Shown piece after piece: positions 8,588 through 18,065 of a stretch of 64,000 bases of DNA (the stretch's first letter is position 1; each line of letters starts with the position of its first letter). Source of the DNA: CAIYXB01 sp038146805 (GTDB taxonomy: Bacteria > Cyanobacteriota > Vampirovibrionia > LMEP-6097); assembly GCA_038146805.1 (NCBI GenBank), contig JAYQSH010000005.1, positions 806,001 to 870,000 on the forward strand, given 5' to 3'. The notes below the pieces were generated by a model that worked only from the letters and a program-made list of their open reading frames with translations, did not search any database and was not told where the DNA came from. The position numbers and the translations under genes are program-made.

Positions 8588-8953
8588 ATGAAAATCACAA
8601 GACGAAATTTTTTACAATCAGCAGCAGCAGCAGTAGCAACAGCGCTAGTTTTAAAGCCAGATGGACATAAAACTAAATATCAAGATATAAGAACAGAAAT
8701 TGACGCTTTTGCAAAAAAGTTAAATCGATTAGCTCAAAGAAAAGCTTTAACGAACAATAGCTCTATTAACAAAGATGATTTTATGAATTTAATTGATAAT
8801 TTGCCTCTCGCAAAAAAAGCATTTTTACAATTTGAAAAGGATTATCCAAAATTTATAGCTAAAAATCCAGCATTGGATGCTGGGAATGTATTTAAAACAT
8901 TTTTAAATACTTATAATATCTACCTTGATACTTTTTATGCAGAACAAGCCTAA
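8588..8953 (+). CDS. Small secreted protein with Tat-type signal, unknown function
   Basis: 121 residues from the ATG at 8588; an upstream in-frame GTG at 8576 is less likely because the signal motif would then be buried. The N-terminus KITRRNFLQSAAAAVATALVL is a twin-arginine (RRxFL) signal with an Ala-rich hydrophobic core, so export by Tat to the periplasm is likely. The mature part is helical and Lys/Asn-rich and matches nothing I recognise. It lies between the R repeats and tRNA-Leu, outside the island. Confidence 0.6.
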   Translation: MKITRRNFLQSAAAAVATALVLKPDGHKTKYQDIRTEIDAFAKKLNRLAQRKALTNNSSINKDDFMNLIDNLPLAKKAFLQFEKDYPKFIAKNPALDAGNVFKTFLNTYNIYLDTFYAEQA

Positions 8954-9036
8954 ATTAAGGATCTACTCAAAAATAATTTAAAGCTTTGCTTTTTGCTTTT
9001 TTGTCTCAAAACAATATACAATATCTGTATTGAGTT

Positions 9037-9123
9037 GCCGTTGTGGCGGAATTGGTAGACGCGCTAGACTCAAAATCTTGTTCCTGCAAGGGAGTGTCGG
9101 TTCGACCCCGACCAACGGTACCA
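9037..9123 (+). tRNA. tRNA-Leu (CAA), island attachment site
   Basis: Class II tRNA of 87 nt with CCA encoded. Acceptor GCCGTTG pairs with CAACGGT (G1-U72 wobble), the D-arm is GCGGAATTGGTAGACGC, the T-arm GTCGG-TTCGACC-CCGAC, and the variable arm is long. The anticodon loop CTCAAAA gives CAA. One mismatch (T28-T42) is seen in the anticodon stem. The 3' end runs directly into a GC-rich island border, and GTACCATT recurs at about 27150, consistent with integration at the tRNA 3' end. Confidence 0.9.
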
Positions 9124-10890
9124 TTCCGAAATCAGCTCACATAACACCCCAGTGGCTGCTAGCTTGCCAGATACCGGCGGCTCGGCACTACGCTGCCTCG
9201 CCACCTGGCTCACAGTCTGCGATGAGCCCTCAGCCCTCTGAGTTACCGCCTCGCCAGGCAAGTGTGCCTGTCTCGGCTGGCTGGCAGTGAGCGCAGAGCT
9301 TAGGGTAAGCGGTTGCCGGCGAACCAATGTTGAAGCGGCTTCGCCGCTCCCCCATTGTTTCGCCTTGACCCCAGACATATTTTGGCTTTCTTTATACATG
9401 TTAAGCAAAGGCGTCTTTGGGCTGTTGCTACGCCCTGCGACACTGCGGAAAAAACAAAAGGGCTTAGTCATTTCCACCGAAAGCTTTTGGTTAAATAAGA
9501 CGCGGTTCGACCCTACAGTTTTCAAAATTTCAAACATTCCAGAAAAATCTTTCTGAACAACTCTGTGATGAGCTTGGATACTTAGTTCTAGAGCATTCTT
9601 CAAGGGTTCGAACCAAACACTACTATTAATTTTTATTGAGTTTAATTTACCATCAATCAAAGCGTTATCATTTATAACTTTATTTTTCTTGATTTTGTAT
9701 TCATCTTGATTAATTTCGCCTTCAATGTAGATATCGAGCAAGCGATCTAATCTAGCTTGATTTTCTTTTTTTAAAATTTCTAGTTCATTAATCTGATCAG
9801 TTAAAGAACCAAGCTCTTCATTTCTCCAAGTCTCTATTACATCTATGGAGAAGTCCAAAAGACTGTCATCTATAGCTATCTCAGAAACTAAATTTTCAAC
9901 TTGTGGAGCTAAAAACTTTTCATTAACAAACTTTTGTTTACACTGACAAGTTTTAGATTTTTTAGTACAACGGTAGTACTTAAACTCAAGGCCGGATTTT
10001 TTCTTATGATATTCATGAATTATTGAGTAGCCACATTCGCCGCATTTCCCAAGTTCCGAGAAAAGAAAGCCTTTTTCAGCTCTACGTTTCTCAGAAAAAT
10101 CAGTAATCCTAGAAATATCTCCAAGTCTAATTTGAATTTTATCGAATAATTCTTTGCTAATCATAGCTTTATGAGAACCTTGATGAAGTTCACCCTTTAA
10201 CCTAAAGACTCCATAATAAAAGGGATTACGTAGCATATCTCCGATAGTATTGTGATTCAAAGGATTACCAGCTTTTGATTTAATACCAGCTTGATAAAAT
10301 TCATCTCTAAGTTGAGACATATTAAACATCCCCGCAGCAAATTTTTCTAATCCCAACTTAACTACATCAAAGAATTCAGGGTGAGGAACTATAGTCCTTG
10401 AGCACATATCGTTAATATATCCACGAGGAGGAAGTCCTGGATATTCTCCTCTTTTAATTTTTTCACGAATACCACGTTTCACATTTTGAGAGAGATTATC
10501 TATGAATAATTTAGAGAAACCAAAAGCTAGAGATAGATTAAACTTGCCATGAGGACTGTTGTCATAGAGATAGGTCGGGAATTTTAGATCGTGAATCGCT
10601 CCTTGATCTATCAAATAAATAATTTCACCACCATCGCGACTATTTCGTGCCAAACGATCAGGATTCCAGCTAACTATTCCATCAGCTTCACCTGCTTTAA
10701 GAGCTTTTAGCATCATATTAAAGACTTTTCGGCCGGGAGCTTTTGCACTCATAGCTTCAGTATATTCAGCGACTACTTCAAGACCTTCTTTTTGACAAAA
10801 TTCTCTCAGTTCTCTTATTTGAGCGTCTATTGAGAGCATTTGTCTATCTTCTTCTTCAGAAGATTTTCGGCAGTAGATAAAATATTTCAT
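9070..10890 (-). CDS. Large serine recombinase (island integrase)
   Basis: About 606 residues from the ATG at 10890. An upstream in-frame start at 10932 is unlikely because the family begins MKYFIYCRKSSEEEDRQ. The N-terminal resolvase domain carries the catalytic Ser in YCRKSS and the motif SWNPDRLARNSRDGG; then come the recombinase domain, a zinc ribbon (CGECGY ... CTKKSKTCQC) and a coiled coil. This class integrates and excises elements without a tyrosine recombinase. The family part ends near NQKLSVEMTKPF; the last ~130 residues are encoded by the GC-rich border repeat and the antisense of tRNA-Leu, so they are probably a by-product of integration. The gene points at the tRNA, as expected for an integrase at attL. 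Confidence 0.9.
   Translation of the reverse strand: MKYFIYCRKSSEEEDRQMLSIDAQIRELREFCQKEGLEVVAEYTEAMSAKAPGRKVFNMMLKALKAGEADGIVSWNPDRLARNSRDGGEIIYLIDQGAIHDLKFPTYLYDNSPHGKFNLSLAFGFSKLFIDNLSQNVKRGIREKIKRGEYPGLPPRGYINDMCSRTIVPHPEFFDVVKLGLEKFAAGMFNMSQLRDEFYQAGIKSKAGNPLNHNTIGDMLRNPFYYGVFRLKGELHQGSHKAMISKELFDKIQIRLGDISRITDFSEKRRAEKGFLFSELGKCGECGYSIIHEYHKKKSGLEFKYYRCTKKSKTCQCKQKFVNEKFLAPQVENLVSEIAIDDSLLDFSIDVIETWRNEELGSLTDQINELEILKKENQARLDRLLDIYIEGEINQDEYKIKKNKVINDNALIDGKLNSIKINSSVWFEPLKNALELSIQAHHRVVQKDFSGMFEILKTVGSNRVLFNQKLSVEMTKPFCFFRSVAGRSNSPKTPLLNMYKESQNMSGVKAKQWGSGEAASTLVRRQPLTLSSALTASQPRQAHLPGEAVTQRAEGSSQTVSQVARQRSAEPPVSGKLAATGVLCELISEWYRWSGSNRHSLAGTRF
9118..9310. repeat. GC-rich island border repeat, left copy
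   Basis: 193 bp that recur, by my base-by-base reading without mismatch, in inverted orientation at 26791-26983. GC content is far above the surrounding DNA. Looser similarity continues inward to about 9466 (matching 26600-26790 in reverse), with insertions in each copy. The repeat starts at the last bases of tRNA-Leu. Confidence 0.85.
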
Positions 10891-10897
10891 AAATCCA

Positions 10898-10903
10898 ATT
10901 GTA
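10898..10903 (-). promoter_or_regulatory. -10 box of the recombinase gene (leaderless start)
   Basis: TACAAT on the minus strand, 7 nt before the ATG at 10890, no Shine-Dalgarno and no clear -35. It is divergent from the patatin promoter within 50 bp. Confidence 0.4.
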
Positions 10904-10938
10904 CAAAATCTCAAGCGATATGGCCAGTGCAAAATAGC

Positions 10939-10944
10939 TATAAT
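10939..10944 (+). promoter_or_regulatory. -10 box of the patatin gene (leaderless start)
   Basis: TATAAT exactly 7 nt before the ATG at 10952; no Shine-Dalgarno and no good -35. Confidence 0.45.
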
Positions 10945-10951
10945 TTAAAGT

Positions 10952-11884
10952 ATGAATTATCAGTTTAAAAACCTTGTCTTTGAAGGCGGTGGAGTTAAGG
11001 GTATAGCTTATGGTGGTGCACTCCAGAAACTAGAAGAGTTGAAGATACTCCAAAACATCGAAAGAGTAGCAGGAACTTCTGCTGGAGCAATTACAGCTAC
11101 TTTACTTGCAATAGGTTATGAAGCAAAAGAGATCTCAGATATCATAGCGAACACTAATTTCCAAGATTTTGCTGATGAAGATGAAGGCTATTTAAAAGAT
11201 ATTTATAGATTTTTTGTTTATTTTGGCTGGCACAAGGGAGATAAATTAAAGCAATGGACTTCAGATCATCTATTTGTAAAATTTGGCAAAGCAGACTTAA
11301 CTTTTTCTGAGCTTCACCATCATAGCGAGCTTAGTGAAACAGTTTCCCAGCGAAGAATTAGAGATTTATATATAGTAGGCTCTAACCTAACAACTCACAA
11401 ATCAGAACTTTACTCTCATGAAACCACACCTGATATGCAGATCAGAGACGCAGTAAGGATTTCCATGAGTATCCCTTTTTATTTTCAAGCAGTTTTTAGT
11501 AAGACGAAAGATGTTTTAGTTGATGGAGGTGTAATTAGAAATTATCCAATAAATATTTTTGATGATAATGGTTACAATGCAGAGACATTAGGCTTTAGGC
11601 TTTTTGATAAGAACACTATAGAGGGTGGCAATAAGAAGCTAGAAATTACTGGTATTAAGTCTTTTGCCATGTCATTGATTACTTTTATGCAAGCGACAGC
11701 TTGTAATACACATATAAATGCTCAAGATTGGCAAAGAACTATTGCTATAGATACCACTGGAGTTGAAGTTACAGAGTTTGACCTAAGCCAAGCAAAAAAG
11801 AATACATTAATTGACAATGGTTATAAAGGTGTTGACAAATATTTGAATTGGTTAAAGCTTTTTAACAAAGAAAGTTCTTTGTAA
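10952..11884 (+). CDS. Patatin-like phospholipase
   Basis: 310 residues with the full patatin signature: oxyanion loop FEGGGVKGIAYGGAL near the N-terminus, nucleophile motif GTSAG (Ser about residue 43) and the catalytic Asp in VDGGVIRNYP. Such enzymes hydrolyse acyl chains of membrane lipids with a Ser-Asp dyad. No signal peptide, so it is cytoplasmic unless exported otherwise. It is divergent from the recombinase and upstream of the copper genes. Island patatins can act in anti-phage defence or as effectors, but no partner gene (cyclase, CD-NTase) is next to it, so a role cannot be assigned. Confidence 0.85.
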   Translation: MNYQFKNLVFEGGGVKGIAYGGALQKLEELKILQNIERVAGTSAGAITATLLAIGYEAKEISDIIANTNFQDFADEDEGYLKDIYRFFVYFGWHKGDKLKQWTSDHLFVKFGKADLTFSELHHHSELSETVSQRRIRDLYIVGSNLTTHKSELYSHETTPDMQIRDAVRISMSIPFYFQAVFSKTKDVLVDGGVIRNYPINIFDDNGYNAETLGFRLFDKNTIEGGNKKLEITGIKSFAMSLITFMQATACNTHINAQDWQRTIAIDTTGVEVTEFDLSQAKKNTLIDNGYKGVDKYLNWLKLFNKESSL

Positions 11885-11959
11885 TATAAATTATTATTGG
11901 TGATTTTTTAAATTTAACCGATTTATTACAAAAGCTTGGTATAAATTAAATAGTTATTA

Positions 11960-12385
11960 ATGAAAATCAATATTTTTAACTCAAAGAGAATTTTTCAGAT
12001 TGGTGTTTTGGCCATATTCTTGCTCTCTTGGCTAAGTTCAGCTAATGCGACTATTCTTTGTGAATGTGAAGAAGGCCATATAACAGTTGAAAATATTTAT
12101 ACTGGTTATTGTAATTTAGATTTAAACCACGATCATAGTAATCAAGGGCATAGTGATTTGACTTGCAGTTGTGATGATAGTTCAATCAATTTAAATATTG
12201 TCAGCTATTCAAGTGAAATAGATTACGATTTCGATTTTGAACCTCAAAAGACTTTTAAAATAGATAATTCTATTAATCAGATTGGAATATTGAAGCAAGA
12301 CTATATTCTTTTATATGACCTGAATGTAAGAAGAAAATTAGACACCCGAGATAAGGTCTTGAATACTGTTATTTTATTAATCTAA
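11960..12385 (+). CDS. Small Cys/His-rich exported protein heading the Cus operon
   Basis: 141 residues. An N-terminal signal peptide (hydrophobic IGVLAIFLLSWLSSANA) is followed by a Cys/His-rich segment: CECEEGHITVE, GYC, NHDHSN, GHSDLTCSC. This arrangement suits a periplasmic metal-binding protein, and similar small proteins often precede Czc/Cus operons. No enzyme motif. The stop codon is at the foot of a hairpin that covers the Shine-Dalgarno of the next gene, suggesting that its translation controls cusB. The function is inferred from context and composition only. Confidence 0.65.
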   Translation: MKINIFNSKRIFQIGVLAIFLLSWLSSANATILCECEEGHITVENIYTGYCNLDLNHDHSNQGHSDLTCSCDDSSINLNIVSYSSEIDYDFDFEPQKTFKIDNSINQIGILKQDYILLYDLNVRRKLDTRDKVLNTVILLI

Positions 12386-12423
12386 AACTCCATAGTTAAA
12401 TTAGTCTTTTAATTATGGAGTTT
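12385..12423 (+). promoter_or_regulatory. Hairpin sequestering the cusB Shine-Dalgarno
   Basis: AAACTCCATAGTTAAA (12385-12400) pairs with TTTAATTATGGAGTTT (12408-12423) with one G-U pair and a 7-nt loop. The right arm contains GGAG, the only Shine-Dalgarno for the ATG at 12428, and the left arm begins at the stop codon of the previous gene. A ribosome finishing that gene would open the hairpin, so it should couple cusB translation to the leader gene. There is no T-run after it, so it is not a normal terminator. Confidence 0.6.
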
Positions 12424-12427
12424 ACAA

Positions 12428-13612
12428 ATGAAAAAAAGAAATTTGCTTATAGCATTTTTGATATTAATTACAATTACGTTATTTATCGTATTTTATATCA
12501 AAGACAATACTAAAAATAATCATAATGAAAATCATGAACTTGAGAAACATAGAGAGTCAATCCAATTCAGCCCTAAACAGATAGAGGAATTTGGTATTGA
12601 ATTATCACAAGTTCAAATTGGAAGCTTAGACAACGAGCTTGAACTTACAGGTGAGATTAAAATTGACGAGGATAAATTAGCTCATATTGTTGTATATAGC
12701 TCCGGAATAGTAGTTCAAGTAAATAAAAGCTTAGGAGATTTTGTTAATAAGTCTGAAGTACTTGCAGTTATAGATTCACCTGAAATTTCTAATTTACAAG
12801 AAGAACATTTAGAAGCAACCGCAAGACTTGAAATAGCAGAAGCAAATTATGAAAGAGAAAAACAACTTCAAAAAGAAGATTTGACTACTCAAGCAGATTT
12901 TTTAAGTGCAAAAGATGAGTATATTAAATCACAACATGACTTGCACATCACAGAACGTAAACTAAAAATATTTGGCTTTAATGATGCTGAAATCAACAAA
13001 TTAACTCATGGTCACCAAAATAAATTTGACTACTACAGAATTACCGCACCATATAGTGGAACTATAAATAAAAAAAACATTAGTAAAGGAGAAGCTCTTG
13101 AACGTAATGCTGAAGTATTTACTATTGCTGATTTAAGTAGTGTTTGGATTGATTTTAATTTATATCAAAAAGATTTACCATTTATAAAATCAGGTCAAAA
13201 AATCTCAATTCATATTCCAAACTTAAATGGGGACTTAATAGGAGTAATTGATTTTATATCACCTATGATTGGAGAGAATACCAGAACTGCTTTTGCGAGA
13301 GTCATACTTAATAACTCAAATAACTCACTTAAACCAGGAACTTTTGTCACAGGTAAAATAAAAACTTCTCAAAGTGAAAAAAAATTATTAATCAAAAAAA
13401 CTGCAATTCAAGAGCTTGATGGTCAAAAAGTAGTTTTCATAAAAAGAAACGATAATTTTACGGTACAAGAAATTGAAATAGGACAAGGTGGTGAGGACTA
13501 TGTTGAAATCTTAACTGGTCTAAGTCAAGAGGATATCTATGTATCGACTAATTCTTTCATTTTAAAAGCAGAGTTAGAGAAAAATGAAATATCAGATAGT
13601 CACTCGCATTAA
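12428..13612 (+). CDS. cusB: RND efflux periplasmic adaptor (CusB/CzcB type)
   Basis: 394 residues, a membrane-fusion protein linking the inner-membrane pump CusA to the outer-membrane channel. One N-terminal membrane anchor (LLIAFLILITITLFIVFYI) is followed by a His-rich linker, then the lipoyl/barrel-sandwich part (VYSSGIVVQVNKSLGDFVNKSEVLAVIDSPEI), a helical hairpin (residues ~115-170) and beta-barrel domains (FDYYRITAPYSGTINKKNISKGE). The C-terminus DSHSH is again His-rich. It is 15 bp upstream of cusA. The heavy-metal class rather than a drug pump is favoured by the His-rich ends and the copper genes around it; Cu(I)/Ag(I) versus Zn/Co/Cd is not fixed by this subunit. Confidence 0.88.
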   Translation: MKKRNLLIAFLILITITLFIVFYIKDNTKNNHNENHELEKHRESIQFSPKQIEEFGIELSQVQIGSLDNELELTGEIKIDEDKLAHIVVYSSGIVVQVNKSLGDFVNKSEVLAVIDSPEISNLQEEHLEATARLEIAEANYEREKQLQKEDLTTQADFLSAKDEYIKSQHDLHITERKLKIFGFNDAEINKLTHGHQNKFDYYRITAPYSGTINKKNISKGEALERNAEVFTIADLSSVWIDFNLYQKDLPFIKSGQKISIHIPNLNGDLIGVIDFISPMIGENTRTAFARVILNNSNNSLKPGTFVTGKIKTSQSEKKLLIKKTAIQELDGQKVVFIKRNDNFTVQEIEIGQGGEDYVEILTGLSQEDIYVSTNSFILKAELEKNEISDSHSH

Positions 13613-13626
13613 GGGATTTTGATTCA

Positions 13627-16600
13627 ATGAAAAACTTTATTAACAAACTCATCAAAAATCAGCTGATAATATTCGTGTTTGCTATTGCAGTAATAATTGC
13701 TGGTATTCAGAACTATCCAAAATTAGCAATAGAAGCTTTTCCAGATGTATCACCAAACTTAGTACAAATTTTCACTGTAACAGAAGGGCTTTCTCCAGAG
13801 GATGTTGAAAAGTATGTGAGCTATCCAATTGAAACTTCTATGAACGGTTTACCTAAAATCAAAAAAATTAGATCAGTTTCTAATTTTGGTTTATCAGTAG
13901 TAAACATTTATTTCGAAGATGGTGTTGATATTTATTTTGCTCGACAAATTGTCAATGAGAGACTTCAACAAGCAAAAGAATTAATACCAGAAGGTTTCGG
14001 TAGTCCTCAGCTTGGACCAATTTCTAGTAGCATGGGTTTAATACTATTTTATTACCTAGAAGATAAAACTAACAGCTACAGCTTAGAAGAATTAAGAACT
14101 ATTCAAGATTGGGTTATAAAACGTAAACTACAAACAGTGCAAGGTGTAACTGAGGTCTTGAGTATCGGGGGGAATGAAAAACAATATCAAGTCATTTTAA
14201 GACCAGAGAAATTACTCGAATACGACATTTCTATTGATGAATTAAACCAAAAAATTAAAGCTAATAGTAAAAACGCTGGTGCGCAATTTATTGAAAAGAA
14301 TAGTGAAGAATATATTGTCAGATCCAATGGACTTTATAGTGAAATAGCAGATATTGAAAATATCGTCATTAAAGCTCAAGATGGAATACCAGTCTATCTA
14401 CGAGATATAGCTCAAGTGAAAATTGGCGGAGCAATACGCAGAGGGCTTGAGACTAGAAATGGCAAAGAGGAAGTTGTTTCTGGAATGGTACTGAAACTTT
14501 TTGGAGAAAACTCTTCCACTGTCATTTCTAGGGTAGAAAAGGAAATAAAAGAAATAAATAAAACATTAGACCAAGGTTTAAAAAATAGTACCCTATTATG
14601 AACAAAAAACTTTAATTCAGAATTGTATTTCTACTGTAACAAATGCTCTATTTCAAGGAATTGTTTTAGTCGCTATTATAATTTTTGTTTTTCTGAGATT
14701 AGTAAAACCTAGTATTATTGTTGCATTATCAATCCCTTTCTCTGTTTTATTTGCAATTAGTTGTATGGAAATTTTTGGTATAACAGCTAATTTGATGTCA
14801 TTTGGTGGGCTTGCAATAGCAATTGGAATGATGGTTGATGGTCCAATTGTAATTGTAGAAAATATTTGTCGTATTTTTTCTGAGAACTATGATAAAAAAG
14901 AGAAACAAACATTAATTGAAGAAGCTTGCGCTGAATTAATGAAGTCAATCATATTTTCAATCTTGATAATAATAATAGTGTTTTTGCCGATTTTCACTTT
15001 GACAGGCGTTGAAGGTAAAATGTTTAAACCACTGGCATACACTGTAGCTTTAGCCATGTTAGGTTCTTTAATTTACTCAGTTTTTGTTACTCCTATACTG
15101 GCAAACTTATTTATTAATAAAGCTAATATTGTTGAACCTCAATTTCAATCAGTTAAAACCTTTAAAGAAAAATATACTAATCTTTTGAAAAAGTTTTCTG
15201 TAAATAAAAATCTAAATATTTTAGTTATTAGTATTTTACTAGTTTTAGGAATTATCAGTTTTAGTCTCCTTGGTTCTGAATTTAGTCCTGAAATGCAAGA
15301 AGGAGATTTAGTTGTGAAGATGACAGCCCCAGCCTCAACTTCACTGAATGAAACAAAAAGACTCATGATGTTAGTTGAAAAACGCATCATGCAAATCCCT
15401 GAAGTTAAAGAAGTTCTTAGTCGAGTTGGCAGAGGAGAGGTCGGAGCACATGCAGATCCAGTAAATAATGCTGAGATGTATGTAATTCTTAAACCTAAAT
15501 CTGAGTGGCAAGGGATTAGCAACCAAAAAGATTTAGAGAAAGAAGTTCGAGATAAAATACATGACTTTCCTGGTGTACTTTTCAATATTACTCAACCAAT
15601 CGCAATGACTGTAGATGAACTACTTGAAGGAGTTCAAGCTGACCTAGCAATTAAGATTTTTGGTGATGATTTAGATCTCTTAAATAAACACGCAAAAGAA
15701 GTTTCTGAAAAGGTAAGTCAAGTTTCTGGGGCAAGAGACGTACAAGTTAGTCAAATAACAGGTTCTCCACAAATATTAATCGAACCAAATCGGAAACTGA
15801 TTGCTCGCTATGGTATTAATTTATCTGAAATTCAAAATCTAATTGAAACTGCCATTGGAGGCTCTAGCGTTTCGCAGGTTTTTGATGGTATTAAAAGGTT
15901 TGATGTCTTTGTAAGATTTACTGAAGATGCTCGAAATGATGTAGAAGCAATTAAAAAGCTTCTGGTAAGCACTCCTAGTAATGTAAAAGTCCCATTAGGG
16001 CAACTTGCTGAAGTGAAAATTATTACTGGTCCAAAACAAATCACTAGAGAAGAAAACCAGAGATTTATTACAGTTCAAGCAAATGTATCAAATAGAGATA
16101 TAGGGTCTTTTGTCAAAGAAGCTTCTAACCTTATTGAAAAAACAGTCTCTTTTCCTAGTGGTTATTTTATAACTTGGGGTGGACAATACACTTTGCAGCA
16201 AGAGGCTAACAAGAGATTTACTGTCGTTATTCCATTAGCTCTAGCATTAATATTCTTACTACTTTATATAAACTTTAATTCTTTGAAAAATTCACTTTTA
16301 ATTTTAGTCAATATTCCTTTGGCTTTAGTTGGTGGTCTTCTAGCATTATTAATAAGTGGTCAAAGCCTATCTGTGCCTGCTTCAATTGGTTTTATCGCCT
16401 TATTTGGAATTGCTCTTGAAAATGGTTTGGTATTAATAGGCTACTTAGAAGAATTAATACAAAAGAATGTCTCTATCGATACAGCAATTCTACAAGCTTC
16501 CTTGCAAAGAACTAGACCTGTCCTAATGACAGCACTTACGACAGGTTTAGGGCTTATACCTCTACTCTTAGCTAATGGAATAGGGAGTGAAGTTCAAAAA

Positions 16601-16714
16601 CCTCTTGCAACAGTTGTAATTGGAGGCTTGATAAGTTCAACTTTATTGACTTTATTAATTCTCCCTTCTTTGTATAAATGGTTTCATCAAAAGCAAGGAG
16701 GTATCTCAAAGTGA
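13627..16714 (+). pseudogene. cusA: Heavy-metal RND pump CusA/CzcA, frameshifted
   Basis: Two adjoining frames together give a full heavy-metal RND transporter (1028 residues if one base is removed from the A6 run at 14580-14585). Before it: IEAFPDVSPNLVQIFT ... LDQGLK; after it: IVPYYEQKTLIQ, then the TM4 region MSFGGLAIAIGMMVDGPIVI and the C-terminal membrane block. The three helix groups and both periplasmic loops are present, so only one base separates this from an intact proton-driven metal exporter. The 3' end overlaps the next gene (GTGA). As read, the gene makes a 324-residue fragment and a possible internal-start 649-residue fragment. Either a recent mutation or a sequencing error. 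Confidence 0.85.
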
Positions 16715-17942
16715 ATAAGTTAAATAAACTACTAATCTTAATTTTCTTAGTTTTTAATACTAGTATTGTAAAAGCAGAAAATGAGATTGACATTTTAAGT
16801 TTAGATCAAGTTTTAAATCTTGCTTATGAAAATAATTTATCTTTGAAAATTTCAAACAAAAATAGAAATATTAATGAAGCAGAATTAATTACTGCTGGTT
16901 TATATCCTAATCCAGAGCTGTTTCTAGCTGCTGGAGTTGCTCAAAAAACTTATAATCCAGGTATTCAGCAAAAAATCCCATTAGGTGGAAAGATAAAGCA
17001 TAGAAAAAAACTTGTAGCATCCAAATTTGATGTTATTGATAATGAGATAAAACAGACTGCGATTAATTTACGTTATGAAGTTAAAAAACTTTTTTATCAA
17101 ATACTAAACTTAGAAAGTAAAGCAGAAGTTTATCAAAAATTATTAGATGCTACAGAAGAGACTTTGAAATCTACTCAAAGAAGATTTGAACTTAAGGAAA
17201 TTACTATATTAGATTTAAGGCAAATTGAAATGCTTAGTATTGATATAAAAAAGGCAGCGATTGCAAATGAGATTGAAATTAAAAAAACTAGAAATAAACT
17301 TAATCAAATCTTGAATTTTGACATAAGTGGTAAAGAATTGGTTGTATATGAAAACGAGAATTCAGAGTTAGTTAAACTGTTGCAAAGTAAAACTAATGAA
17401 GAGCTTATTGAGCTTGCAAAAGAAAATCGACCAGATATTAATGCCAATGAAGCTAAGCTAGGTGTTAATTCTGAAGAAAAGACCTTGCTAGAGCTAATAT
17501 ATATCCAGACCTTACGCTAGGAGTTGCACCAGATATAGTTACTGGTGATGAAGGTGGTATTAGTGTTTTTACTCAATTACAGTTGGGTTTACCTATTTTT
17601 GATAGACAACAAGGTGAATTGAAAAAAATCAAAGAATTAAAAGAACAATTAATTCTAGAAAAAAATGAAATTGAGTTACTCATTGAACTCGAAATCAAAA
17701 ATTCTTTAAATAATTATCAAATGTCTTCTCAACAACTAAAGCTGTATCAAGATGATAGCTTAGAAAAATCAGAGGAGTTTATTGAAAAAGCTCAGAAAAG
17801 CTATAAATTAGGTAAGTCCTTAGTTCTGACTTTTCTTGAAGCAGTAAAAAGCTCAGAATCAATTTATCTTGGCTATCTTAATACTAAGCTTGCTTATCAA
17901 GAAACTTTAGTTGAATTAGAAAAGCTTTTAGCTATCAATTGA
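16711..17942 (+). pseudogene. cusC: TolC-like outer-membrane channel of the Cus system, frameshifted
   Basis: Outer-membrane factor for the CusBA pump. The GTG start at 16711 has a strong Shine-Dalgarno (AAGGAGG) and gives MNKLNKLLILIFLVFNT, a signal peptide; it overlaps the cusA stop. The first frame ends at 17520 after LLELIYIQTLR; the next frame continues KDLARANIYPDLTLGVAP, QLGLPIFDRQQG and the C-terminal helical half to 17942. Adding one A in the run at 17477-17480 restores 410 residues, the normal length. Long alternating helices and the duplicated OEP structure are visible. Confidence 0.82.
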
Positions 17943-18026
17943 AGTTAATACACTCAATCCAGTCTCTAAGTTTTCAATATTTACACAGAGTTCTATAAGT
18001 GATGTTTAAACCTTATTAATATCTTC

Positions 18027-18058
18027 TTGACTATGTACCTTAGTACAAGGTTTAGAAT
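18027..18058 (+). promoter_or_regulatory. MerR-type promoter/operator of the Cu ATPase gene
   Basis: -35 TTGACT (18027-18032) and -10 TAGAAT (18053-18058) are 20 bp apart, the over-long spacing that MerR-family activators correct. The spacer holds the dyad ACCTT-AGTAC-AAGGT. The same layout precedes the merR gene at 21021. The ATG follows the -10 by 7 nt, implying a leaderless transcript. Confidence 0.8.
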
Positions 18059-18065
18059 TAAAACT

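Noticed and set aside
9030..9290. Plus-strand frame of 86 codons over the tRNA and border repeat
   Set aside because: It reads through tRNA-Leu and GC-rich repeat with typical spurious composition; the equivalent frames at 26771-27080 are the same artefact.
10952..11884. Patatin as the effector of a CBASS anti-phage system
   Set aside because: No CD-NTase, E1/E2 or HORMA genes are adjacent; the neighbours are an integrase and copper genes.
14575..14605. Programmed -1 frameshift at T-TTA-AAA in cusA
   Set aside because: The slippery-looking heptamer is there, but a -1 shift meets TAG at once. Restoration needs +1 (skipping one A), for which no signal is visible, so an indel is simpler.
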